In this document: positions 37,041 to 45,362 of the stretch, piece after piece | How positions within the stretch are numbered: the stretch's first letter is position 1 | Layout of the letters: every line of letters begins with the position of its first letter | NCBI RefSeq assembly: GCF_012843905.1 | Contig: NZ_JABAGC010000009.1 | Span: forward strand, 28,867 to 92,866 | DNA: 64,000 nt | Origin: Clostridium sp. SM-530-WT-3G | Lineage (GTDB): Bacteria > Bacillota > Clostridia > Clostridiales > Clostridiaceae | Direction of reading: 5' to 3' | Made by a program: the position numbers and the translations under genes | Notes under the pieces: generated by a model | Database searches by the model: none | The model's input: only the letters and a program-made list of their open reading frames with translations | Told to the model about the DNA's origin: nothing

Positions 37041-37547
37041 CTAAATTCCCTGTTCTACAATAATTATAGAATATTTATTTTTTATTAATTTTATAACTGG
37101 TACACCAATTATAGTTACAACTACAAATTCACCTATCGCAACTTGTGCCATAGTTAGCAACAATGGTAATTTAGCAACATAACTTAATTCCCATCCAACT
37201 ATTATTCCATTAAATATTGTTGGCCAAAGTGAAGCAACAAATAAAGCTAAAGTATTATTCTTTATATGCTTTCCTGTTATAGAAATTGCATAAACACTTA
37301 TAAATGTAGCAAGTGTACCAAAAATAATATCAGGTAATCCGTTTGGTCCAAGTATATTTGCAATAAAGCATCCAAGTGTTAATCCTCCAATATAGAATGG
37401 ATCAAAGAATGCTAAAAGTACCATTATTTCAGAAACTCTAAATTGTAAATTCCCATAGCTTATTGGAGCAAGGGCTAATGTTATAACTGCATATAGAGCT
37501 GCTATAATTGCTGTTCTAACAAGTCTTTTTGTTGTATTATCTTTCAT
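37041..37547 (-). CDS. queT: QueT family transporter, ECF S-component for queuosine precursor
   Basis: 168 aa from the ATG at 37547, 7 nt after GGAGG; an in-frame TTG at 37562 contains the RBS and is not used. Five or six hydrophobic segments with the QueT pattern: IIAALYAVITLALAPISYG, NLQFRVSEIMVLLAFFDP, GLTLGCFIANILGPNGLPDI, and TIFNGIIVGWELSY. It is a substrate-binding membrane subunit that takes up preQ0/preQ1-type precursors with a shared ECF energy module encoded elsewhere. A probable preQ1-I riboswitch in its leader agrees with this job. Confidence 0.88.
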   Translation of the reverse strand: MKDNTTKRLVRTAIIAALYAVITLALAPISYGNLQFRVSEIMVLLAFFDPFYIGGLTLGCFIANILGPNGLPDIIFGTLATFISVYAISITGKHIKNNTLALFVASLWPTIFNGIIVGWELSYVAKLPLLLTMAQVAIGEFVVVTIIGVPVIKLIKNKYSIIIVEQGI

Positions 37548-37642
37548 GAATAAATCCTCCAATATAAGTATTAACTTTAATCATTGGAAGCCAAAACTTT
37601 AAATAAATATAAATTTAATTATATGACTTATTTTATACATAA

Positions 37643-37670
37643 TAAAAATCGTAGGAAACAAATTCCTACG
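37643..37670 (-). terminator. Leader terminator (attenuator) upstream of queT
   Basis: CGTAGGAA-TTTGT-TTCCTACG hairpin (37650-37670) followed by ATTTTTAT, located about 100 nt before the queT start and downstream of the aptamer: a transcription attenuator. Confidence 0.75.
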
Positions 37671-37753
37671 ACAAATAAATACAATAATATAAGTCAAATT
37701 ACTTACATTTCAAATAAAATGCAGCAACTTTTCTCTATAATCACTCATTATTT

Positions 37754-37795
37754 AACCGTAGTTTTATTTAAAGTCAGGAGGCTTTCGAACTGACT
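37754..37795 (-). promoter_or_regulatory. Probable preQ1-I riboswitch
   Basis: Minus strand: a 5-bp stem GTCAG/CTGAC closes a 12-nt loop beginning TTC and containing AAGCC. An A-rich tail (AAATAAAACTACGG) follows, whose CGG/GGTT end can pair with the loop AGCC to form the H-type pseudoknot of preQ1-I aptamers. Loop length and tail spacing are close to the B. subtilis and T. tengcongensis members. It lies about 16 nt after the predicted transcription start and upstream of an attenuator, in front of queT. Not every conserved base can be checked by eye. Confidence 0.6.
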
Positions 37796-37818
37796 AAATC
37801 TCTTTTAATCTGCAGATA

Positions 37819-37847
37819 ATTATATCAAATAAAAGTAAAACATTCAA
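37819..37847 (-). promoter_or_regulatory. Promoter of queT leader
   Basis: Minus strand: -35 TTGAAT (37842-37847), 17-bp spacer, -10 TATAAT (37819-37824), downstream of the xpt terminator. Confidence 0.72.
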
Positions 37848-37850
37848 GTT

Positions 37851-37893
37851 AAAAAAATACTCCAAATATTAGTAAAAAATTAATAATTGGAGT
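37851..37893 (-). terminator. Terminator after xpt
   Basis: ACTCCAA...TTGGAGT hairpin with inner AT pairs (37859-37893) followed by seven T on the minus strand. Confidence 0.78.
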
Positions 37894-37932
37894 GTACATT
37901 CTTTACAAGAAATTTAATAAAAATATAAATAA

Positions 37933-38508
37933 TTATTCTTCAACAAATTCAATTATACCATTGCCAAGTTTAGCAATTCTAGCAAGAGAATATACTTCAT
38001 ATCCCTTATCTTTTAAAATTTCAGGTCCAGGTTGGAATGATTTTTCTATTACAATTCCTATTCCTCCTACTTTAGCACCTGCTTCTTCAACAAGTCTTGC
38101 AGCTCCTAAAGCAGCTTCTCCATTGGCCAAGAAATCATCTATTATAAGAATATTATCATCCTTGCTTATGTATTTCTTAGATAATGTTAATTCATAATTT
38201 GTATCCTTTGTAAAAGAATGAACAGTAGTCTGATATACTTCACCATTTAATATTTTGGATCCTTGTTTTTTTAATGTAACCATAGGAAGGTTCATCTGTA
38301 ATGCAGTCATTACTGTAGGTGCTATTCCAGAACTCTCTATTGTAAATATTTTAGTGATTCCGTGGTTTTCAAAATAATTCTTAAAATATGTACCAATTTC
38401 ATACATTAATTCTGCATCTACTGCATGATTTAAGAATGAATCAACCTTAAGTACATTTTCTGACAATGCTCTTCCTTCTTCTAGTATCTTTTTACGTAAC
38501 TTTTCCAT
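37933..38508 (-). CDS. xpt: Xanthine phosphoribosyltransferase
   Basis: 191 aa, GAGGTATGAGAT before the ATG. It converts xanthine plus PRPP to XMP in purine salvage. Family start [31 protein letters not shown] is present in order, [12 protein letters not shown] (base-binding loop), and the PRPP signature [17 protein letters not shown]. The length is exactly the Xpt norm. It follows pbuX by 64 bp on the same strand without a terminator between, so uptake and conversion of xanthine form one operon under the guanine riboswitch. Confidence 0.95.
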   Translation of the reverse strand: MEKLRKKILEEGRALSENVLKVDSFLNHAVDAELMYEIGTYFKNYFENHGITKIFTIESSGIAPTVMTALQMNLPMVTLKKQGSKILNGEVYQTTVHSFTKDTNYELTLSKKYISKDDNILIIDDFLANGEAALGAARLVEEAGAKVGGIGIVIEKSFQPGPEILKDKGYEVYSLARIAKLGNGIIEFVEE

Positions 38509-38572
38509 ATCTCATACCTCGTTGCTATGTATTTATAAAAATATTATATTTAATTATCTTTTATTATAACTA

Positions 38573-39925
38573 CTAATTTTCTTTATCCTTTAGGATTAAG
38601 TTTAAAACAAGTGCAGTTATAGTTCCTGTAGATATTCCTGAAGAGAAAATCATTTTTACTCCTTCTGGTAGTCCTGATAATATTTCAGGTCTAAATGTTA
38701 CTCCAAGACCAAGCCCTATTGAAGTAGCTATAACTAAAAGATTTTTATTAGTAAGTTTAACATCACTTAATGTCTGAATTCCAGATGCAGCTACAGTCCC
38801 AAACATTACTATACCAACACCTCCAAGTACTGGCTGTGGCATTGTATTTATAATTGCCGCAAACTTTGGTAATAATCCCAATATAATCAAAAGTATTCCT
38901 GCCATCATTGCTATATATCTACTTGCAACTTTTGTTAATGGGATAAGTCCTACATTTTGACTAAAAGAAGTATTAGGTAATGCTCCAAAGCATCCTGCAA
39001 TAGTACTTCCTACTCCATCTGCTAGTACACCGCTTCCTATCCTCTTAGAATCTCCATCTATTTCTGAAACTTGACATATAGCTTTTAAACATCCTACAGT
39101 TTCAATAGTAGTAACTAAATATGCAGGTATAAAAGGTATTACATATTTTAAATTAAAATCTACTCCTGTAGAAAAAATTTTAGGCATAGAAATCCAGCTA
39201 GCTTCTTCTACAGCTGTGAAATCTACCATTCCCAATGGAATACATAATATATATCCAACAATCATTCCAATTAAGATTGAAGCAGTACTTACCATTCCTT
39301 TTCCATAATGATTAAGTACAATAGTTAAAATCATTACAAAAACTGCAATTGATACATTTAATATACTCCCATATTCAGAGCTTCCACTTCCACCTGCTGC
39401 CCAATCTACTGAAACAGGGATTAGAGTTAATCCTATAAGACATATTACTGTTCCTGTAACTAATGGTGGAAACAACTTCATAAGTGGTTTAATAAAAAAG
39501 CTTAATATTATTTCAACTAGTGATCCAAGTATTGTTGCTCCTATTATTCCGGGCAAGCCAGCAACGCTACCAACAGCAATTGCTGGTGTAGCAAATGTAA
39601 AATCAGTTCCCATAATACAGGCAACTCTTGAACCAGCATGTCCAATTCCTTTAGATTGAATAAAAGTTGCTACTCCTGCAGCAAGTATTGTAGCGCTCAT
39701 AAGTGCTGTTGATGTTGCTATATCAAATCCTAATGCACTTGAAACTACAAGAGGAACTACTATAATTCCTCCAAAAGCTGCAAATATATGTTGAAATCCT
39801 AATAATATCTGCATATAAAGACTAGGCTTTTCATCAATTCCATACATTAGTCGGATGCCTTTTTCATAATATTTTTCTTCTTTTTGATACTCAAAATCAT
39901 TTGTTGCTTTTTTAGTCGATTCCAT
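38573..39925 (-). CDS. pbuX: Xanthine/uracil-type NCS2 permease
   Basis: 450 aa from the ATG at 39925 (AGGAGA 8 nt upstream); a longer in-frame ATG at 39946 has no RBS. It is a nucleobase:cation symporter with about 13-14 hydrophobic segments. Motifs: LLGFQHIFAAFGGIIVVPLV (NCS2 entry), TFIQSKGIGHAGSRVACIMG, TFATPAIAVGS, and the substrate-site signature QNVGLIPLTKVASRYIAMMAG following ALPNTSFS. It is the first gene of the riboswitch-controlled operon with xpt, which argues for xanthine as the main substrate. Confidence 0.93.
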   Translation of the reverse strand: MESTKKATNDFEYQKEEKYYEKGIRLMYGIDEKPSLYMQILLGFQHIFAAFGGIIVVPLVVSSALGFDIATSTALMSATILAAGVATFIQSKGIGHAGSRVACIMGTDFTFATPAIAVGSVAGLPGIIGATILGSLVEIILSFFIKPLMKLFPPLVTGTVICLIGLTLIPVSVDWAAGGSGSSEYGSILNVSIAVFVMILTIVLNHYGKGMVSTASILIGMIVGYILCIPLGMVDFTAVEEASWISMPKIFSTGVDFNLKYVIPFIPAYLVTTIETVGCLKAICQVSEIDGDSKRIGSGVLADGVGSTIAGCFGALPNTSFSQNVGLIPLTKVASRYIAMMAGILLIILGLLPKFAAIINTMPQPVLGGVGIVMFGTVAASGIQTLSDVKLTNKNLLVIATSIGLGLGVTFRPEILSGLPEGVKMIFSSGISTGTITALVLNLILKDKEN

Positions 39926-40030
39926 TTTAATCTCTCCTATGTACATGTTAAATCAATTATTATACACAGAACATCTCTTCTTTTAAAATACCATAACTAT
40001 ATTAATTTTTATTTTCAACTTATCTTTATT

Positions 40031-40089
40031 AAAAATAAAAACCACCTCAAATTTAATACTAATTTAATTAATATTAATCTGAGGTAGTT
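40031..40089 (-). terminator. Guanine-riboswitch terminator
   Basis: AACTACCTCA / TGAGGTGGTT outer arms with AT-rich inner stem (40040-40089) and a TTTATTTTT tail on the minus strand, in the leader of pbuX. The 5' arm TACCTC can alternatively pair with GAGGTA at the 3' edge of the aptamer (antiterminator). Confidence 0.85.
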
Positions 40090-40129
40090 CTTTCATAAAG
40101 TAAAAGCATGAAAATGCTAACAAAATAAT

Positions 40130-40201
40130 ACCTCATAGTCTGCTAATAACGGTAGCAGGTAGAAACTTCCAAGCCATATCCTTGGAGATATACGAGTGTT
40201 C
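40130..40201 (-). promoter_or_regulatory. Guanine (purine) riboswitch
   Basis: On the minus strand the full purine aptamer core is readable: ACTCGTATAT, P2 with GGATATGG, the TTTCTACC junction, L3 with CCGTTA, and CAGACTATGAG. The Watson-Crick discriminator is C (GACTATG), which selects guanine/xanthine rather than adenine (GATTAC). Ligand binding would hold GAGGTA in P1, free the terminator and switch pbuX-xpt off. Confidence 0.92.
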
Positions 40202-40228
40202 GTGTTATTATTACATAATTATATCATA

Positions 40229-40256
40229 ATTATATCATAATTATTATTTTTGTACA
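40229..40256 (-). promoter_or_regulatory. Promoter of pbuX-xpt leader
   Basis: Minus strand: -10 TATAAT (40229-40234), 16-bp spacer, weak -35 TGTACA (40251-40256). The -10 sits in an 11-bp tandem duplication, giving a second TATAAT at 40218-40223. Confidence 0.55.
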
Positions 40257-40278
40257 GGTATTATTAATATTTCCACAA

Positions 40279-40317
40279 AAAAATAAAAAGCTCATTCAAT
40301 AACACACAAATGAACTC
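40279..40317 (-). terminator. Terminator after 55-aa gene
   Basis: AGTTCATT / AATGAGCT hairpin followed by TTTTTATTTTTTT on the minus strand. Confidence 0.7.
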
Positions 40318-40330
40318 CCTATTAAACCCT

Positions 40331-40498
40331 TTATTTAATAGTGCCGTCTCTCAATTTTTCTAAATCTTGTATTATCATATTCATTACTTCTATCTTTGAT
40401 TTAGCATAAATATTACCTGGAAGCCATTTCAACCCACATTCCAAAGACTCCTTCGTACTTTTATACATTTCAATTAACTCTACTATACCTTCTGACAT
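40331..40498 (-). CDS. Small hypothetical protein, 55 aa
   Basis: A short unlisted gene: ATG at 40498 with AAGGGGTG upstream, stop at 40331, and a clean terminator after it. The product is 55 aa, mostly helical and amphipathic (MSEGIVELIEMYKSTKESLE, CGLKWLPGN, EVMNMIIQDLEKLRDG), with a single Cys. The length recalls Spo0E-like phosphatases, but the SQELD motif is absent. Function unknown. Confidence 0.6.
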   Translation of the reverse strand: MSEGIVELIEMYKSTKESLECGLKWLPGNIYAKSKIEVMNMIIQDLEKLRDGTIK

Positions 40499-40686
40499 TA
40501 TAGTACACCCCTTTTATTATTAAATACACTCTCAAAATTTCTAATCTTTAGTAATCTCTACATACCTCCCTTTTATTATTAACCATAACAATATCATAAA
40601 GACATTATAGCATTATTTACATATTTTGGATATTGATTTTATAATTTTTTATCTTTCTTATTTACAAAAATTTCAACAATAAATAT

Positions 40687-43611
40687 TTATATTTTCCCAT
40701 TAAGTTTATAGTCTAAATTTTTAAAATAGTAATTTTCATCTTCTACATTACATAATTCCCAAAATGTTTTAAATTTTTTAGATTCATCATTAAATCTTTC
40801 TTTAATATCTGTATTAGATTTCTTCATTCTATTTATGATCATATTTAAATTTTCTTTTCTCCAATTATTGTAATCTTTATCCATTATAGCTAATACATTT
40901 TTAGAAAACTGCATTTCTATATTAGGCCCCCCTAAATCTCTTTCTATATTTCGCAGAGTAAATTGATTCTCTCCTGGATCAAGTATTATAAAATAGCCAT
41001 AATCATAGATACTCCTAATTAAACGACCATAAATCTGTTTTACTTTTATGCATAACTGTGGATAATTCACATCTTTGTATGTCTTATTTTGATAAGTAGT
41101 AATAGCACGAAGTATTGGATATTCAGGACTATAATTAGGGAATTTATCAAGCATAACACAATTTAATGCATCACCAGGTACATCTATCCCTTCAAAAAAT
41201 CCCTGGCTTCCAAGTATTATTACCTGCCTATTTTTATCCTTCAATGCTCCTATTGATTTCTTATTGGTATGTACTTCAATTTTTGTACCTCTTGTAAGCA
41301 TTTCAAGTTCTTCTGCAGCACTGCTTCTTCTCGAATTATTGTTAAATAACACCAGTATATGACCTTGTAATTTTTCACTTGTATCAAATATAAATTTTGC
41401 AACATTTTTTATATATGAAGCTTCACTATATCGCCCCATATCTTTAAGTGCAAATATTTTTGTTCTCTTCTTCAAATTAAATACTGGAGGAATAAGAAAT
41501 TCATTAGCTTTTTCCTGACCAAGATGATTCTTTATCTTTCTGAATGAATTCTCTATTCTAAGAGTCGCAGATAAAAAAGTAGTACTTTTAATGTCTTTAA
41601 GCATATGTTCATTTACAAGTTCTCCTACATTTAATGGAACTGTTCTAAGTTTAAAATCTTCATATTTTGAATCAACTTCAAGAATCTTTGCAAAAAATCT
41701 TGAAGATTCCAAAAACTTATCAAGCGTATCAAAAGCTGCTTTTATTTTAGATATATAATCACTTACAGTTTTATAATCAGTTTCACCATTAACTTCATCA
41801 TCAGCAACAATATTATTAAGGTAATCATTCAGCATTTTATACAGAGGATAAATACTTTCCTTAAGCATTGAAATTTCTGGTGTTAATACTTTTGTTATTC
41901 CTTTAATATCATCTCTAGGGACAAAGAATTCAGTATTAAAATTATATTCTCCTGAAACAAGTCTCATACTTCTAAAATCATTTAGAAGGATATTCATATT
42001 AACTACAATTTCTTTAACTAAATACAACAATTTATCCTTTTCTATGGTTTCCCTATACCCATAGCTAGCATTAAGAGTATTTAACAACAATAATATACTC
42101 GGATGTCCATTTTCCAATATATCTAAAAGCTCTAAAAATTCTTTATAGCAAAATTCTTCTGCAAAAAAATCATAACATTTTTCCATTAAGTTATGGCCTT
42201 CATCAATAATTATGTGATTTATCTTTTTCTTTTCACTATATGGCCAGCATGATAATAGTGAATGATTTATTACTGTAATATTTTCTGCTGGAAGTTCATT
42301 GTATCTTTTTCTAAGAAAACATGGCTTATTACATTTTTCTAAATTGCAAGAATCACTATCACAAGTTACATCCTTTAAATAATCATCAAGCATAAAATGC
42401 TTATGTGCCCAAAAACTTATATTTTCACTATCCCCATATTTCCCATTTTCACATAATCTATTAAAAAATAATAAGGCAAGATTTCCTTCTTTTGAAATCT
42501 CAAGTTCTTCACATTTTCTGAGCCTTTCTATACATATATAATTTCCTTTTCCTTTCATAGCTCCATAATTAAGCTTATCATCTAGTCTAAGTTTCTTTAA
42601 TATTGTAGGAATATCTCTTTCTATTAATTGATTTTGAAGTTCCTTTGTATTAGTTGATATTATAAAACTAGAATCATCTTTTTTATGTTTCTGTTTATTT
42701 AAATACGAGCCTATAGCAGCAATGATTACATATGCAAATGTTTTTCCACTGCCTGTTGGAGCTTCAATAAATATTCTCTCTCCACGCTGATAATTTTCTC
42801 TGATTTTTTTGGCAAATTCCATTTGGTTTTCTCTAAATACATATCCAAAATCTCCACCATTATTCCATATATCTTCATTTCTCAATAACTCTTCATATTT
42901 AGTGTAATCAATTGCAATATCTTTTAATATCAATTGATCATTCTTATTTTCTTCATAAGATACATAATCATAATCTCCATAATTGAAAAATGGAGGCTTT
43001 AAAAGGTACTCTGTCCATTCCCATTCATTTAAATACTTATAGTATTTTTTTATTTCCATATACAGTGTATTTTTTTTACGGCTATGATCTTCTCTATTCC
43101 ATTGCCTGCATAATGCAGCATTTACTACTTTTAAAGTATTTATTGAATCATCAAGACCTCTATGAAGCTCATTCTTCTCCATAACAGTCATATTTTTCAT
43201 CAATGCTTCAAGATTGTATTCTTTTCTATAAGGTTCAAGAATCGCAATTAATTCCATAGAATCTAGTATTTTATTTTTAATATCAGGTATATGATAATTT
43301 AGAAATCTCTTTTCAAAATTCCCATTATGACATATTAAAGGAATGTCTTCAATAAACTCTAAAATTTCATTACGTACCATATTCAAGGTTCTCGCTTCAT
43401 TGAGTTCTTTTTCAGTTAATCCTGTACATAAGCTGTATATTCCAACTGGAACACGTCCTCTAGGCTTTATGAGTGTTTCATATGTAGTAATTTCATTATT
43501 TTTTATCTTAACTGCTCCTATTTCAATTATTTCTGAGCTTTTTTCATCTAATCCTGTTGTTTCAATATCTAAATATATTACATTATCTAAAATGCTATTT
43601 AAAATCTCCAA
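40687..43611 (-). CDS. dinG: DinG-type helicase with N-terminal DEDDh exonuclease
   Basis: About 974 aa. A TTG at 43611, 6 nt after AGGAGA, is the likely start; the ATG at 43632 precedes that RBS. Residues ~10-170 are a DnaQ-like 3'-5' exonuclease: YLDIETTGLDE, CHNGNFEKRFL, HRGLDDSINTLK. The rest is an XPD/DinG superfamily 2 helicase: Walker A EAPTGSGKT (around 285), a cysteine cluster between motifs I and II (CDSDSCNLEKCNKPC) that looks like the iron-sulfur site, DEGHNLMEK as motif II (around 470), GSQGFFEGIDVPG, and QIYGRLIRS as motif VI. This fusion is the normal Firmicutes form. It acts in DNA repair and replication of damaged templates. Confidence 0.92.
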   Translation of the reverse strand: MEILNSILDNVIYLDIETTGLDEKSSEIIEIGAVKIKNNEITTYETLIKPRGRVPVGIYSLCTGLTEKELNEARTLNMVRNEILEFIEDIPLICHNGNFEKRFLNYHIPDIKNKILDSMELIAILEPYRKEYNLEALMKNMTVMEKNELHRGLDDSINTLKVVNAALCRQWNREDHSRKKNTLYMEIKKYYKYLNEWEWTEYLLKPPFFNYGDYDYVSYEENKNDQLILKDIAIDYTKYEELLRNEDIWNNGGDFGYVFRENQMEFAKKIRENYQRGERIFIEAPTGSGKTFAYVIIAAIGSYLNKQKHKKDDSSFIISTNTKELQNQLIERDIPTILKKLRLDDKLNYGAMKGKGNYICIERLRKCEELEISKEGNLALLFFNRLCENGKYGDSENISFWAHKHFMLDDYLKDVTCDSDSCNLEKCNKPCFLRKRYNELPAENITVINHSLLSCWPYSEKKKINHIIIDEGHNLMEKCYDFFAEEFCYKEFLELLDILENGHPSILLLLNTLNASYGYRETIEKDKLLYLVKEIVVNMNILLNDFRSMRLVSGEYNFNTEFFVPRDDIKGITKVLTPEISMLKESIYPLYKMLNDYLNNIVADDEVNGETDYKTVSDYISKIKAAFDTLDKFLESSRFFAKILEVDSKYEDFKLRTVPLNVGELVNEHMLKDIKSTTFLSATLRIENSFRKIKNHLGQEKANEFLIPPVFNLKKRTKIFALKDMGRYSEASYIKNVAKFIFDTSEKLQGHILVLFNNNSRRSSAAEELEMLTRGTKIEVHTNKKSIGALKDKNRQVIILGSQGFFEGIDVPGDALNCVMLDKFPNYSPEYPILRAITTYQNKTYKDVNYPQLCIKVKQIYGRLIRSIYDYGYFIILDPGENQFTLRNIERDLGGPNIEMQFSKNVLAIMDKDYNNWRKENLNMIINRMKKSNTDIKERFNDESKKFKTFWELCNVEDENYYFKNLDYKLNGKI

Positions 43612-43705
43612 AATTTTTCTCCTATTTTTCATATATTAAGTACATAAATTATATCATAATCACTACTTAGCTTTTGTAAGTTATATATTAATCTTCATTC
43701 AAAAT

Positions 43706-43735
43706 AAAAGGAATTGCATAACTACAATTCCTTTT
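43706..43735 (-). terminator. Terminator after Cys-rich/dinG region
   Basis: 11-bp perfect arms AAAAGGAATTG / CAATTCCTTTT with T-rich flanks, downstream of the Cys-rich gene on the minus strand. Confidence 0.75.
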
Positions 43736-43829
43736 ATTATTTCATATATTACTATAATCAATATTATTTATTATATACCATATATTTAATTTTTTTAATT
43801 GTAAAAAAATATTTCTTTTGCTAAAATAA

Positions 43830-44042
43830 CTATTTAGATGTTGAACACCATTGATTATTTCCTGCACTCTTTTCATTCTTTTCACATGAATCTTTTATGT
43901 CATAATTTTGACTAACAGATGTCCAATCATTACATCCTTCACTTTTGTTACAGCATCCAGATGATGTTTTCTTAGCAGTTTCTTCTTTTAAAATATTATT
44001 ACTTTTATTAGCTCCACAATTACAGTTATTTGAGTTACTCAT
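43830..44042 (-). CDS. Small Cys/Asn/Ser-rich protein, 70 aa
   Basis: The ATG at 44042 has AAGGAAG upstream; the GTG at 44051 sits closer to the RBS and is less likely. The product is 70 aa with eight Cys residues (CNCG, GCCNKSEGC, DSCEK, WCSTSK), very polar, with no signal peptide or membrane segment. Cys-rich, low-complexity proteins of this size in clostridia are often spore-coat-like or metal-binding, but nothing here decides it. Another Cys-rich protein lies at 44800. Confidence 0.6.
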   Translation of the reverse strand: MSNSNNCNCGANKSNNILKEETAKKTSSGCCNKSEGCNDWTSVSQNYDIKDSCEKNEKSAGNNQWCSTSK

Positions 44043-44138
44043 TTTAAACACTTCCTTTCCATAATATTAGGTTGTGTAAAAAACATTGTTTTATTCTTGA
44101 TAATACCTATTAAAATTTCAAATTTATAACTTTATATC

Positions 44139-44621
44139 CTAGGATTTAGATTCAATATCATTTATAACAGCTAAAAATATATTATACATTTCTACATTAT
44201 CATCTTCATTTTGAAGAATTTTTAATCCTAAAAAAAGTACAAATAGAGCATATGTTATCAAGGAAAATCGTCCTAATTTCTTAATGCAGATGTCCATATA
44301 AGAAAATACACCACTTGCTGTAAGTCCAGCTAAAAGAGATGCTCCTATACCACAGCCTCCACTAGTATATGATCCTAATTTTGATTTTATATGAATTTTT
44401 TCAATATTATAATCTATATTTTTATTCCTATACCATTCCTCAACCCTTTTATACATTATAAACATTGTTTTATCCCTATGTTTTGTAACCTTCATTGTGA
44501 ATTTATAACATTCTCTATACTTCTTAACTATTTCAGGCGTATATATTTTATAATCATCAACTTTAATATTTTTCTTCTTTATAATCTTATTTTTAAAATC
44601 AACTATATTTTTTATCTCCAT
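44139..44621 (-). CDS. Hypothetical membrane protein, 160 aa
   Basis: AGGAGAATGGTCTT precedes the ATG. The N-terminal ~85 residues are basic and soluble (MEIKNIVDFKNKIIKKKNIK onward). Two hydrophobic segments follow: a Gly-rich one (GGCGIGASLLAGLTASGVFS) and FSLITYALFVLFLGLKIL. The C-terminus is acidic. I do not recognise the family. Neighbouring genes do not suggest a role. Confidence 0.55.
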   Translation of the reverse strand: MEIKNIVDFKNKIIKKKNIKVDDYKIYTPEIVKKYRECYKFTMKVTKHRDKTMFIMYKRVEEWYRNKNIDYNIEKIHIKSKLGSYTSGGCGIGASLLAGLTASGVFSYMDICIKKLGRFSLITYALFVLFLGLKILQNEDDNVEMYNIFLAVINDIESKS

Positions 44622-44799
44622 AAGACCATTCTCCTAGAATTGCTTTATAAACATTTTCTTGAATTAATAAACCGTCTCTTCATATATCATATACTATAAA
44701 ATATTCCTTAAAATTATGAAATATTTATATTTTTTTTTAAACTTATTTGACTTTTAACATACTATAAAATTATAGAGTTATACGTAAGGTGAGTGAATA

Positions 44800-45288
44800 A
44801 TGGACAATCGAGGCAATTTTAATGAACTAAATAATGATATTAATAATGGCTTTGATACTTTGAATAACAACTTTGATAATTTAAATAATAACTTTGATAA
44901 TCTAAGTGATGATTTAAATGATTTAAATAACAGTCTTGGACTAAATGGATGTATTGATAATGCATATGATGCTGGACAATTAAACGGTCTTCAAGGTCTA
45001 TGCTGTATTTCTAGGCAATATCAATCTCTTGTTTTACTATTAATATTGTTATACTTTTGGACAACACAATATAATACAAATTATCTTATGAACACTAACA
45101 GCCAGCTAGTATGTACTTATTCATGCCTACTAGAAAAAATGGTTGATAATGCTATAGATAATTGTTTTAACTGTTGTAGTGGAACTAGTCCAGCTTCTGA
45201 AAACAATAAGCACCGTCATAAGAAACATCGATGCAAAAAAAACTCCTGTGACTGTTGTGACTGTTGCGACTGCGATGATGACTGTTAA
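44800..45288 (+). CDS. Repeat-bearing, Cys-rich-tailed protein, 162 aa
   Basis: The gene starts after AAGGTGAGTG. Residues 1-50 are a near-perfect heptad array built on NNFDNLN units (DTLNNNFDNLNNNFDNLSDD), a short coiled coil whose DNA is also tandemly repeated (44864-44910). A hydrophobic stretch follows (YQSLVLLLILLYFW), then a C-terminal region with His/Lys and clustered Cys (CCDCCDCDDDC). Overall 16 or so cysteines. It resembles self-assembling coat or exosporium proteins, but no family is recognised. A spore-surface role is a guess. Confidence 0.6.
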   Translation: MDNRGNFNELNNDINNGFDTLNNNFDNLNNNFDNLSDDLNDLNNSLGLNGCIDNAYDAGQLNGLQGLCCISRQYQSLVLLLILLYFWTTQYNTNYLMNTNSQLVCTYSCLLEKMVDNAIDNCFNCCSGTSPASENNKHRHKKHRCKKNSCDCCDCCDCDDDC

Positions 45289-45313
45289 TTATCATAATAA
45301 TTCAAGCCATATT

Positions 45314-45348
45314 AAAAGCAGGAGCTTACTTAAAATTCTCCTGCTTTT
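45314..45348 (+). terminator. Bidirectional terminator
   Basis: 11-bp perfect arms AAAAGCAGGAG / CTCCTGCTTTT between convergent genes (Cys-rich protein and topB). Confidence 0.88.
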
Positions 45349-45362
45349 AATAATATTTAATC

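Noticed and set aside
37563..37800. T-box or tRNA-sensing leader for queT
   Set aside because: No T-box sequence (TGGNACCGCG) or stem I motifs; the preQ1-I pattern fits better.
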